This document shows, piece after piece, positions 23,601-34,653 of a DNA stretch of 64,000 nt. Below the pieces are notes generated by a model. The model saw nothing but the letters and a program-made list of their open reading frames with translations. It did no database searches and had not been told where the DNA came from. Position 1 is the stretch's first letter, and every line of letters begins with the position of its first letter. The stretch comes from Theobroma cacao (lineage: Eukaryota > Streptophyta > Magnoliopsida > Malvales > Malvaceae), in contig NC_030855.1 in assembly GCF_000208745.1 (NCBI RefSeq), forward strand, positions 1,119,264 through 1,183,263, in the 5' to 3' direction. Both the position numbers and the translations under genes were made by a program.

Positions 23601-24134
23601 CTTGACTTTTCGAATAAAGCCATCCTCAATGAGTTTATTGACCTCAACCTCTATTTGGGGAATCAAGTTAGGGTGAAGACATCGTTGAGCTTGTTTAATG
23701 GGTCGAACGCCTTTCTTTACTGCTAGGTGATGCACAGCAACTTTAGGGTCCAACCCTGGCATTTCTTTGTAAGTCCATGCAAAGACGTCTCGATACCTTG
23801 TCAAAAGGTCAATATAAGATTTTTCTTCTTCAAAAGTTAAACTAGCACTTATGAAGATTGGACGAGGATCTTCTGTAGTGCCTATGTTAACTTCTTTTAA
23901 TTCATCAATTGTAGGTCGATTTCCTTCCTTTAATGACGGAGGAGCCTCTTGGATATCTTCTTCTTCAGATTTTTCATCACTTTTTACTATAGACATGTGA
24001 TTACATGTGAAGATCTCCATTTCTTCTTGCTCTTCTTCTTCTAAAGATGAGGCTTGTTTAGTCACAATCATAGTGCACCTTCTAGCCTTTAATGTTTCAT
24101 CATTTGTTACAATCCATTCACTTTTTCTTTTCAT
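20633..24134 (-). pseudogene. Tat pol: reverse transcriptase, RNase H, second RNase H, integrase (disrupted)
   Basis: Reading starts at ATG 24134, immediately after the gag-pro TGA, and originally ended at TGA 20633-20635. RT carries the YVDD catalytic box (CYVDDLVVKSKKRVDHLEDL). The first RNase H and connection run to about ALADFLANHPIPDDW. A second RNase H follows (WKLYFNGAARQDGVGAG, AEYQALIIGLE, FGDSKLVINQ). Integrase shows a zinc-finger H/C region (HSGICGAHQSRAKLHF, CQACQFHA), DLVGPLPKSSTGHLY and IIDNGKQF, then a chromatin-side tail. Lesions are a frameshift near 23560, TAA at 23407-23409 (GYN-stop-ILM, expected Gln), a frameshift near 22130 and TAG at 20750-20752 (expected Trp before DGPY). 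The copy cannot make a full polyprotein. Confidence 0.93.
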
Positions 24135-27100
24135 TCATGAAAGGATGATGCTATGAAAATCTTTTAATTCATATGTCACGAGGCTCTTTTTATTCCTCTT
24201 TTGTGAAGGTTTTCTTTTTACCCTCGAACTGATGGGATCTCTTAAAGTCTCTTTTGTATAATCTTTGTTGATATGATTAAATACTGAACCTCGATTTGAG
24301 GGCATGCTTAATCGATCAAAAACTGAAGTTCGAGTTGTGACTGTGCCCAAGCGATCGAAAACTGAAAGTTTAGATGACTCTACCGGGGTTTCTTCCTCAT
24401 CGTCAACTTCAGTCGTTATATATCTTAAAGCTTCTTTATGAATCTTCAACTTTAAGGATGTAAATCCCAACCCTGATTTTGTAACTTTGACAACATTTGC
24501 CTTTTTTTGCCAAACTTTACGATTCTTGGAAGGATCTTGTGAAGTTTCTTTGGTTGGTTCACTAAGCTCATGTACCAACTTAGAAACTTCTTCTTGTTTG
24601 TAGCCAGCCCTTATTAGAAGCTTATAAGCATTAGGGTCGAAACCATTAGCTCTTTGAGAAAGAAGATCATCGTGTTCAACCAATGGCCATTTTGTTGGCC
24701 TTACGAATCCCTTCAATGGAGACTTAGTGAATTTTGACTCTTTTAAACTAGTAAGTGGCAAAGTCAAATTTTTTAAGCCTTCAATAAGGTCATTATTTTC
24801 CTTTGTAGATGAAGATGATTTCTTTCCCTTTCCCTTTGATGATTGTCCTTCGTCATTTCCCTGATCGCCTTTGGATTGTACTTCTTCGACAAAAGTACTT
24901 TCCAAGTAGAACTTAGCATCAGCCAAATGTGCCTCTGCTGTAGTAAATGGCTTAACATCTACTATGACTGTCTTCACTTGATCATTTCTACAATATTTGA
25001 AGCATTGATGAAGCGTCGATGATACTATACCATTTTTATGTATCCAAGGTCGCCCTAACAACATGTTATATGTTGTCTTAGCATCAATCACATGAAATAA
25101 TGGATTAGATTCCATATCATCAATGAAAAGTTGAAGTCTAACTTTTCCTATAGATCTTTGCCATTCAAGATTACAACCTCGGATCATCAAGTGACTCTTT
25201 GATAATTCATCAAGAGGAATCCCAAGCTCTTTCATTGTTTTTAGTGGGAGTAAGTTGACAGTAGATCCATCATCTATTTGGATTCGATTGATCTTCTGTT
25301 CACGACTATATCCCTGAACAAAAAGAGGCCGATTATGAGGGGTAGACCCCAACAATAAGTCTTCGTCAAAAAATGTAATTGCTGCACCATAAGAGGAATT
25401 AGAATTGAACTTAAATTTTTCTTCACTCCCAACGTCTTCATCGATTTGGAAACATGATGTGGGAATTGGATTTTGATTTTTGAATTGCATTGGCATGAAA
25501 TCATTCAAAGTGATTGGTCGTCTAGGCCTTTGCACCATCAAATTTTCACACTTGCCCATACTTATTTTTCTTGGCATTGCTTTTAGCATCATCTTCCTAG
25601 ATGGTTGTTTCACCATTTTGGATCTTTTTGGCACTTGCATGTCCTTGGGAAGACTTTTCTTTTTTTTTCTCCGATGAGTAACTAGGATCCATCCTTCATT
25701 GTCTAGATCCTCACTTGTAAAGCCACAAGCTTTGCCCCCATTATCTTGAGGATTGGACATTTTTTTTACATTCGGAGTCAACATTATATAGTCGAAGGAC
25801 CCGAACTTTATCTTGCTCCACACTTTAAGTGGAGAAAGCATGCTTGCTGTTGATGCTACATTTGCTGTAGCCATTTCTTCTTCAAACTCAATTTTCCCAT
25901 CCTGGTATAAACTTATGATTTTGTCTTTTAAGACAAAACATTTTTCAATGGGGTGACCAATTAAACGATGGTACTTGTAGTAGTTTGAGTCATTTACTTG
26001 ATCAGCTTCTTCCGATCGCTTCATTTCTGGCAATTGGATGAGCTTAGCTTTCAGAAGTTCTTCCAACATTCCTACGATATTTGAGTCAGGGAAAGGATAC
26101 TTTTTCTCTTGTCTTTCTTTCAAAGATTCTTTCTTTTTATCCTGTGAGGGACTAGGCTTTGTTTCTTGGGTTTTCTTTGAATTGGCATTCATTTTGATAG
26201 GCTTGGTATTTACAGTCATAGACTGTTTTCCTTCGCCCTTATCTGCCAAAGCTTTGCCCCATTTGCGGAGATCTTGCTTACCTTTCCTTGGCTCTTGCAC
26301 TGGAGGTCTTTGATTTCCAGCGGCTAACATGCTTAATTCCATGTCATGAGCGCGAGTAGCTAATTCCCCAAAAGTTTTAGGCTTAATGCCTTGAAGAATA
26401 TAGCGTAACCCCCAATTCATCCCTTGGATGCACATATCAAGAGCTGAGGACTCAGACAATCGCTCTTTGCAATTAAGACTGAGATTTCTCCACCTATGGA
26501 TATAATCAATCACAGGCTCATCTTTCCATTGGTGCGAACTTGTAAGTTCAATCATACTCACCACACGTCGAGTGCTATAGAAGCGATTAAGGAACTCACG
26601 TTCTAATTGCTCCCAATTATCAATCATCCCAAGCTCTAAGTCTGTGTACCAATCAAAAGCATTGCCTTTTAAAGAGCGAACAAACTGCTTCACCATAAGA
26701 TCACCATAAGTGCCAGCGTTGTTACAAGTTTCTATGAAGTGTGCAACATGTTGACGAGGATTTCCTTTACCATCAAACTGTTGGAACTTTGGTGGCTGAT
26801 AGTTTGGTGGCATCTTCATGCGATCAATCCTTTGAGAATATGGCTTGGCATATGTGTATGAAGGTTGAGTGACACTTTCCACTTGTTCCTTGATGGCTTC
26901 TTTGATGAGTTCCTTCAATTGATTGATGACTGCTTCATTAGATTTTTGTTGGAGATTATTTTCCACTTCTGTAGTGGAATTCTCCTCATTATCTTGGCGT
27001 TGATTTTGACCAAGATTCATTGGTGCCTTTCCAGTAAGGCTACTAAATTTTGCCATCATTGAGGTAATTTGTTCATCCTTTTCTCTGATGCTTGTTGTTA

Positions 27101-27508
27101 GAGATTCCACAGTCTTTGCAAGAAGCGCAACTTGTTCTTCTAGAGATGACAACCATCATTCCAGAATCGACTTTTGATAAAGAGCTTTGGTGAGGGGATG
27201 ATGAAACAGAGCTACTGCTTGAGTAGCCATCATATTCCTTGAGTTGATTGGTACTTAATCCTTTAGAGGAAGCAAGTTGCATGGTAAGGACTTCTTCGGA
27301 ACTTGGAGAAGAAGCATCATACAAAGGATTTTGGGTTAAGGACTGTGAGAGTTTGATCATACAATTTAGTAAGAGCTTCTGTTTTTCTCCGAGTACCATA
27401 TGGATGTGTTGGAACATCTGTGCTTGATGATGAGGTTGGAAAGACTATAGGATTCACTCTAGCAGGCTTGACAATAGGTTTATTGGCGATACTCCTCTTA
27501 CGAGCCAT
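24135..27508 (-). pseudogene. Tat gag-protease (long open frame, N-terminus frameshifted)
   Basis: The main open frame runs 27152-24135 (1,005 codons). The retrotransposon gag core is at about residues 130-290 ([34 protein letters not shown]). A degenerate zinc knuckle ([15 protein letters not shown]; the first Cys of the usual pattern is missing) lies near 395. An aspartic protease follows at about 620-740 ([11 protein letters not shown], then LLGRPWIH). Upstream, frames with MARKRSIANKPIVKPARVNP at 27508 and YDASSPSSEEVLTMQLASSK continue the same gag N-terminus, joined by two frameshifts, so the natural start is probably 27508. The frame ends in TGA directly followed by the pol ATG. A stretch at 920-970 repeats SVFDRL three times. 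Confidence 0.9.
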
Positions 27509-27565
27509 TTCAACTTGGAGATATTTGGAGATTTGCTTGAAGAAAGAAGATGAGAGGCAGAGATT

Positions 27566-27583
27566 GTCCCACTAGGTGTGCCA
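27566..27583 (-). other. Candidate tRNA primer-binding site
   Basis: Six bases inside the 5' LTR the minus strand reads TGGCACACCTAGTGGGAC. It begins with the TGG that pairs with tRNA 3' CCA, and the spacing is normal for Ty3/gypsy. The tRNA was not identified. Confidence 0.6.
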
Positions 27584-27589
27584 GAAATT

Positions 27590-28927
27590 TGTACACACAA
27601 ATTTCTCGTCGAAATTTCTTGACTTGAAAATTATGAGACAAATACAAATATTTGATGAAGTGAGTGATGATCTCTGGAAATTACTCTGATTAATTTCTTC
27701 AATTCATCTTCAAGAGTCACAAACTTGGACTTAGTCTTGATCACGAACGTGCTTGATCTTCGCGTCAAGGGTCTTCACGACTTAATCTTCATACGGACGT
27801 ACTTGATCTTCGCGTCAAGGGTCTTCACGGCTTAGTCTTGATCACGAATTTGCTTGATCTTCGTGTCAAGGGTATTCACGACTTAGTCTTGATCACGAAC
27901 TTGCTTGATCTTCGCATCAAGGGTTTTCACGACTTAGTCTTGATCACGAACGTGCTTCACTTAATATCTTGATCACGAACTTCGCTTAATATCTTTATCA
28001 CGAACTTCGCTTAATATCTTGATCACGAACTTCGTTGTTGCTTGATCACGAACTTCATTGTTGCTTGATCTTTACTTCAGAAATCTTCTATTCTTCTTGA
28101 TCTCTAAAATGCTCTCAATCTTCGAATGCTCCCAATCTTCGAATGCCTCTGAATCTTCGAATGCCCCTGAATCTTTGAATGCCTCTGAATGAATGAAAAT
28201 GGCTAGGGGGNCTTCGAATGCCTCTGAATCTTCGAATGCCTCTGAATCTTCAAATGCCTCTAAAATGAATGAAAATGGCTAGGGGGAGCCCTCTATTTAT
28301 AATGTTTGGTGGGAGACTTTAATGAGAATGTAATCTCTTTGAATTATCTCTAAAATTATTTTAATTATTTAGAGATAAATCATGATGACTCATAAATAGT
28401 CTTTTGATTGGTCGGACCTTGAGTCCTTGAATTTTGATTGGCCGAAGTTAGGTATTATCTCTAAATTATCTCAATTTATTAGAGATAAATTAAATAATCC
28501 AATTTGAGTTTTATCTCTAAATTAATATAATTATTATAGATAAATTAAATGACCAATAATTAAATTTTGATTGGTCAAAATATAAATATTATCTCTAAAT
28601 TATTTTGATTTATTTAGAGATAAATTGAATGACTAATAACTAAATTTTGATTGGTCAAAAATATGAATATTATCTCTAAATTATCTTGATTTATTTAGAG
28701 ATAAATTGAATGACCAATAACTAATTTTTTGATTGGTCCAATTTAAATATTATTTTCAAATTATCTCAAGGGATAAATATATATCAATAAGAGAATTGGT
28801 TCAACTATATGTCTTTAAAATAATCCAACCAATAAATTCATTATTTTATAATTAATTACATGGTTATGACATCATTAAATCCACATGGCAGCACGTAATT
28901 GGCTGATAATTTTTTTCTCCTTCTACA
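27590..28927 (-). repeat. 5' LTR of the Tat element
   Basis: 1,338 bp with the same ends as the left LTR. It holds four full 51-bp minisatellite units plus a partial one (about 27733-27960). It also contains a local duplication of CTTCGAATGCCTCTGAAT-type sequence around the single N at 28211. Part of the extra length relative to the left LTR comes from these two features. Confidence 0.95.
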
Positions 28928-29107
28928 TATTGTTGTAAAAAAAAAGTAAGTGAATCGAAAGAGTTTACCTATTCAATTTTCATCTTCTTTCCTAAGGACT
29001 CCTCTGGAAATAATTCCTTTGCAACTTGTACATTTGTTGGTGATGGTGGCATTTCCAATTGGTTGTCTTGGATTGTCAGCAATGATGGTTGGGAACATAT
29101 AGGTTGT

Positions 29108-31088
29108 TCATTTGTACATTTTGGATGTTGCAGTTGAGGAGTCTGTCAGGTTGGCAAAGTCAAAGATTTTGAAAATTGTGAGTCCAGCTTCTATTGCTTT
29201 TCCTGTAAGGCCAACTTTGAATGTTTTTCTTGCATTGATGAGTGTTTTGACAGGAAGTGGAAGTACCATTTTGTCTATTGTTTTGATTGCAACCAACTCA
29301 CCAATGGTAGCACCGATTAGCTTTTCAGCTTGTTGACCAAAAGCAAGCAGTTGAATTTTTCCAGTTAGATCTTCAACTATTAGTTCCAAAATCATTCTGC
29401 AGTGAAAGTTGAAAATTTGCATCATTTGTACAATTTATAAAAATAAATTTTTTAGTAATGCCAATTGGAAGAAACTTTAAAGGTACTTACGTTAAAACTG
29501 GTGTTTTTTCATCATGGATCGGGCACCAAAATTTGCCAGCACAGAATCGCAAACCTACTGCACATTGATTACAGGCGTTGTAGTACCATCCGTTTGGTGC
29601 TTGAACATCAATGATGTTTGCAGTGAGTTGGAACTTTGTATTCTATCATTTTCAAAAACAATATTGTGTGCATGTAAAAAACAGTATGATTTTTGTTTCA
29701 TTAAGGATGTTAAACTACTGATTTTTGTTTATTTGTTAGAAAGAGGTAGAAGTATATTTTACCAATGCCTTTTTTGGTTCAATTGCCAGCAGATCAGCTA
29801 CATGAATGTCTGAGACTGTGGATTGTTGTGTAGAGTGAAATTGAGTGCATGCTTCCAACAGTTGAAGGTCTGCTTGTATGGGTTGTTTTTGGTATCTAGT
29901 AAATAATGATGCATTGTTAGTTTTTTTGTTTTTTCTGTTAATGTTAATATTTATTGTTGAATGTAATAACAAAAGGGTGATAACATTACCTTTGTTTGAG
30001 TTCATGGACCTCTGAAATTTCAGGATCAATGTATATTCTTATTGCTGAGCAAGATGATGCATACAATGATCCTACAAATTGGCAGCACTTATTTGTTAGT
30101 ATATTTTGTATGTATAATATGCAATGCTGTTAGTATAATGCTAATATAAGATATACTCACGCATGTAAGTTTTAATCATCAATCCAGCAAATGCAAGCAC
30201 AACATTTGTGTTTCTCTGTAGTATTTCTTGTTCTTGAATGGATAATGCTATATCTCCATACAACACAACTTTTAAGCTCTCACAACTGTATGAAATTATG
30301 AAATAGTGCTAGTTATTAGTTATGAAATTATTGTAGTATAATTCTAAAAATTTCAAAGTTAATATTATTTTTCATTTACCTTGCATTTTGGATGTAGATG
30401 TCTCGTTTTTGAACAGGAACATCTCTATTGTTTAGTTGCACTTTTGTTACAGGTGTTATTGTTGTGACAATGCCAATAACATCTAATGTTATTTCATGCA
30501 AAAACAATTAAGAAAAAATGAGAAAAGTTGTTGTAAAATAAACTATGATTTTGTAGTGTATTTTTAAGGTTACCTGTCAAGATTTTTTTTTTTTATATCT
30601 TATCAGGAAGATCTTTGAAGTGAACAAAATTGAAGTAGTAGTCTGGATATTGAGTGTTGTCTTCAACAATTTCTTTTACTTCTGACATTCTTGATAGAAC
30701 TATCATCAGGTCTTCAGGAAGAACATTGAAGTTGTGCTTTGATTTCATAATTCGATACTTGTCAATGAGATAGACAGCACCTTCTTTCAACATTGGTATA
30801 AATAGAGGTGCATCAAAACCTCTAATCATCGCTTGCATAACATTTTTCTGTGAGTAGGAATAATGATTAAGTTAAAAACTTGTTTTATTGTTTGATATAT
30901 TGTTTTTTACAATTAGGCAGAGAAAATGGTGTTGTGAAATTTACCTTGACATCAGCAATTAAAAAGTCAAGACTGAGTAGATTTTTTGGATTGTTTGGAG
31001 TTGTAGATTTCCAAATCCTAAGAATCTTGACTTTGATTGGTGTTGGTGGTTTGAACAGCTGTAAGTCAATAAGATATTCATTATCCAT
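29108..31088 (-). pseudogene. RPA1-like single-stranded-DNA-binding protein gene, eight exons, one nonsense codon
   Basis: Exons with consensus GT-AG borders can be placed at 31088-30945, 30847-30574, 30482-30380, 30285-30161, 30071-29990, 29895-29763, 29633-29491 and 29396-29108. They join to 1,293 nt in one frame (430 codons plus stop). Exon 1 (MDNEYLIDLQLFKPPTP) and exon 2 resemble the first OB fold/DUF223, exons 3-6 a second OB fold, and exons 7-8 the zinc-ribbon OB fold of RPA70 (WYYNACNQC, FWCPIH, then ELIVEDLTGKIQLLAFG). The only break is TAA 30593-30595 in exon 2, beside a run of 12 A on this strand. After the TGA at 29108 another frame continues to TAG 28969 (VAKELFPEESLGKK), so the tail is probably frameshifted too. 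Genes like this travel in plant Helitrons and may assist rolling-circle transposition (inference). Confidence 0.85.
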
Positions 31089-31100
31089 TTCTTCCTGCAA

Positions 31101-33540
31101 AAGCAGAATGGAAAAAGGTAATTAGTTTTCAATTGAAACAGTAATCATAATTGGTAAAAATTATAATCAATGGAGTTAGTAGTTATGGACATTAGGTTGT
31201 AAGAATATGAAATATAAAAATTTATTTTACACTTAAAATGAATAATAATATTCAAGTATAATAAACAAAAAGATATTAATTAAATCAACAATATGTACAG
31301 GAAATAGTGCAGAAAATAAAATACTATAAATATCAAATATAATCAATTTGTAGTCAATAAAGTATAATATAGGAAAGAAAACATAGAGAATTGTCTTAAA
31401 GAAAGGAAGAAATTGCAATGACCTGGTTGTAAATGGATACAGTTTGCAACAGATTATGAGATCCACAAATGAAACAGCTAATAATGTAGTAAAAGTTGAG
31501 GTGCAAAAGATAAGAGGATCTAATTAGATAAAAGGTACTAATGCTGAGGCTAAGGAATGTTAGAAAGAAAGAGGTTGTATGCAGTTAAGCATGATAGGGA
31601 TTTGTTGGATTGTTAGTGTTTTTGTGTCTGTCAGCAACAAAATGTTTTTCTTATTGCTAAGTTCTTTTGTTGAAAGTGAATTTGTTTTTTTGTGTCTTTT
31701 TAATTGAAATGCAGGGTTGTTTTGTTTTTGAGTGCTGTGTGGTCTCTTTGGGAAAAAGGATGGAAAGCTGTAGGTTTTTTTGTTCCCTATAGCTCTATAC
31801 AGGGGTTGACACCTATACTACGAATTGTCTGTATGTATTTGGTTGTATAGTTTTATGATCAATACAAATTTTTTGAACTTCAAAAAAATATTTGATATTT
31901 GAAAAGTAATAGAATAAAAGAAAGGAAAATAATAAAAACAAATTCTTAAACACTTCAAATTGAAACATCTTATCATGAAACTGATAAATATCAAAATTAT
32001 ATGGAACAATCAAAACAATAAAATAGTAAAAAAAAACAGAGGTCTTCTTATTAGTTAAAGAACAACCAAACCATAACAGAAAAATTGACTTAGACAAAAT
32101 AAAGTATTCCTGTAGCTTATATATTGTAAAACTTATTGTTTTATGCACATAGAAGATACAAAACATAAGCTAACATTAAACTATTGAAAGAAAAAAAAGA
32201 ATCCCTAACAATCAGTGAAGAAAAAAAAAGAATAATAAGAAAAAAGTACAGTCTTTGGAAACTAATGGAATACAAAAAAATCAAATAGCAGAACATACAC
32301 AAACGAAAACCAGTGAACAATATTAGACAAAGTAAATGTTTGTATTACAAATAAACACAATCTAACTATAATAACAAAACCAAAAAAATACATCATTGAT
32401 AATCAATCAAAAACAAAAAACAATAATAAGAAAAAAATAGAACCTTTCGAGATGAGTGAAACAGATAAAAACAAAGAACCAGAATGTAGATAAACCAAAA
32501 AGGCAAAGAGTAATCTAGAAGCTAAACGTGTCTCTTATAAACAAAAAGAAATAAATGTGTCTCTTACAAAGAAAAAAAAAGTATAATATTTATAATACAA
32601 AAAGGCAAAGGAATTGGAAAAACTGATAAATAGTGGGACAAACTCAAATGACCGGTCAATAACAGTGCCTGCATTAACATAAAAATTATACAGAAAAGTC
32701 ATGCCAACTGACAATTGACATGACGAAGGAAGAGAATATAAATTTGTATATACTTTATGGTTTTCTTGTTTCTAATGATCAAAACGACACAGTTTCAAAA
32801 ACTAATAAAACTCTAACAGCAAAACCCAACCTCTCACAGTAGTACCTAAATCAAAATCCACTAAATAAGTTAACTATTCAATGTTCCTAAAAATTTTCTG
32901 ATTTTATCTATCAGGAACATAAGAATATGATCAATCGATACTGATAGAACCACAATTTATGAACACATATAACCACAACTTATATTAAACGATGTGAACT
33001 AAAAATAAATGGGATATGTAAATACCTTTAACATATAATAATGTTAAATTCAAAATGCCACCCCCTTCCCAAAAGGCAAAACTGTGGTGTATATCATAAA
33101 CCTTTGCCATATCTATTTGATAAAAATCAATCTCAAACTATTTGCATAAAATTGACGAAAATCTTTATAATAGTAAAATAGAGAACATGATTACCACTTA
33201 GATATCAATTAAAGGAACGCCACTACAGTATGAAAAAACAAAGTTAGACATGAATAATAAATCGTAGCAATCAAACTCAACGAAATGTTAAAAATCCTTT
33301 AATTCAGACTAAATACTGTTCAATAGTTAAACATAGCATTTGTTTTTTCACAAAAAGACTGAATATTCAAAAATAAAATAGCAAAAAGAATAAAGTGAGC
33401 TTCAAAAAGAGTGAAATATGCAATATTAATAAATTTAATTTTTCCTAAACCCCTCCCTCAGTCCAACCAAAATTAAGAAGATAGTGATAAAACGACAATA
33501 AATCCCAATTGCAATAACAAATAGTGAATCATATAATACA
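31101..33540. other. Helitron interior, no gene seen
   Basis: Strongly AT-rich DNA upstream of the RPA-like coding exons. No Rep or helicase motifs are visible in any frame. A poor candidate splice acceptor before the RPA start (TTTTGCAG at 31099-31106) hints that part of this region could be a leader intron. Confidence 0.5.
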
Positions 33541-33544
33541 AAAA

Positions 33545-34260
33545 CAGATGATATGCTTAGAGTGGTTAGGTCTTGTGACGATCATCATCGGATGATTCGG
33601 CAAGACCTTGGACTTCTTCGATCTGTAACTCCTTGCCATCGAGCTCTAAAATCTGTTGGATCTATCGCCTTTCTACTTCCTCTCTTATTTCCTTGTTTTG
33701 AGCACTTTGCTGTTTTTTCTCTTTTTTCTCTTTTCATTACCTTGTCCCTGCCACCGAAACCGTCGCCCACCCCACAACAATTTTCCCTTGGGAAACTGAA
33801 GAACCGTTCATTCCTTCTTCGCCCACTCTCTTCCCAATCAACCAAAAACGATTTATTGCCCTACCTTTCCCCATTAACCAACAAAAAACAATCGAATTCT
33901 TCTCTCCTTTGCCTCCGTTAAACCTTTCAACCACTGCAGTTCTTCATCCCTTCCTTTTTCAACTTTTTTTGTTTTCTCTACTTCTTTCAATAACTTCCGG
34001 CTGTCCCTATCTTCTTGTTGTTCTTCTCCTTTCGTTGGATACAAATAAAACAAAAAAAAATCTAAAATGACTTGCTTCCTATTGTTCTTCTTTTTTCCTT
34101 GCAGGTGAACAAAAGGGAAAAAGAACCATAAAATCACTCACCGTCCTCAGCTAATAACAGGAAAAAACAATCTAACCCCACCAAAGGAGCAAAACGACGT
34201 TGTTTTTATCAAACAAAGGGGCAAAAGGCAAGAGTTGACAACCTGAAAACGACGTCGTTT
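33545..34260 (-). promoter_or_regulatory. Possible leader and promoter of the RPA-like gene
   Basis: GC-richer, pyrimidine-rich on +, between the AT-rich interior and the Helitron 5' end. Two matches to AAAACGACGTYGTTT (34191-34205 and 34246-34260) contain an ACGT core of the kind bound by plant bZIP factors. An exon-like frame MARSYRSKKSKVLPNHP occurs near 33640 on the minus strand, but no good donor was found. Function is inferred from position only. Confidence 0.35.
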
Positions 34261-34285
34261 GGATGGAAGAAAAAAAAATAGAACA

Positions 34286-34317
34286 TCCAATTGAATGACA
34301 CTTGTCATTCAATTGGA
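34286..34317. repeat. Perfect 15-bp palindrome near the Helitron 5' end
   Basis: TCCAATTGAATGACA, two bases, then TGTCATTCAATTGGA. A third half-site (ACAATTGAATGA) follows at 34321. It lies 60-90 bp inside the Helitron 5' terminus. Confidence 0.85.
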
Positions 34318-34374
34318 CATACAATTGAATGAAATTAAAACAGTGACTCCTGATTCTCCTTTTATATATAGTAT

Positions 34375-34377
<3 letters not shown>

Positions 34378-34407
<30 letters not shown>

Positions 34408-34653
34408 CCACTCACCTGGAAGATACAACTTCCAAAAAGTGGTGAAGCAGAGTGGAAACTGCTTTGATGCATGCTTCCTGAGTCAATGCGCATTTGACTG
34501 AAAGCAATGAAACTTTTAAAGCGAGGTTTGGATCGATTGATAAAAAAATTATCAATAAAAATAATATATAAAAGATATAGTATTTAATTTTTACTGAAGG
34601 GTAGTCTTATTATTTTTTTAATGTCATTTAAGAAAAAAAAGAGGTGGTCAAGG
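34378..34653 (-). promoter_or_regulatory. DUF4220-type leader exon 2 module, orphan copy M1
   Basis: After an AT microsatellite (34378-34404), an exon-like block at 34416-34497 has acceptor CTTTCAG and donor CTTCCAG|GTGAGT on the minus strand. It matches leader exon 2 of DUF4220 genes A and B. No DUF4220 coding body follows on its downstream side, because the Helitron and older sequence occupy that position. It continues, after the solo LTR, into the exon 1 part at 35781. Confidence 0.7.

Larger units (their letters stand above)
16974..28927 (-). mobile_element. Tat-lineage Ty3/gypsy LTR retrotransposon, full length but inactivated
   Basis: Two LTRs beginning TGTACACAC and ending CTTCTACA (as read on +) bound an internal region with gag-protease and pol on the minus strand. 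A perfect 5-bp target duplication TATTG flanks it (16969-16973 and 28928-28932). Pol order is RT, RNase H, a second RNase H and then integrase; the second (archaeal-type) RNase H before integrase marks the Tat lineage. About 2.4 kb of non-coding DNA with tandem repeats follows integrase, also a Tat trait. Several stops and frameshifts make it defective. It inserted into the Helitron just beyond the RPA-like gene. The LTRs differ by scattered substitutions and by minisatellite copy number, so the insertion is not very recent. Confidence 0.95.
16482..34377 (-). mobile_element. Helitron carrying an RPA1-like gene, interrupted by a Tat LTR retrotransposon
   Basis: Read on the minus strand, the element begins TCTATACTATATATAAAAGG at 34377 and ends CTAG at 16482, preceded by a GC-rich hairpin. 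These are the canonical Helitron ends (5' TC, 3' hairpin plus CTRR). It lies between host A and T with no target duplication. The two flanks join exactly as in the uninterrupted paralogous copy at about 63090-63100, so the boundaries are confirmed by an empty site. Total length is 17.9 kb, of which 11.95 kb plus a 5-bp duplication is the nested LTR element, leaving about 5.9 kb of Helitron. No Rep or helicase domain is visible in that 5.9 kb, so it is non-autonomous. It carries an RPA1-like gene in the sense orientation, a known companion gene of plant Helitrons. Confidence 0.88.

Noticed and set aside
33553..33921. 122-codon + strand frame as a gene
   Set aside because: Pyrimidine-rich, Ser/Leu/Pro-biased, with no recognisable domain; more likely leader or promoter DNA of the RPA-like gene on the other strand.
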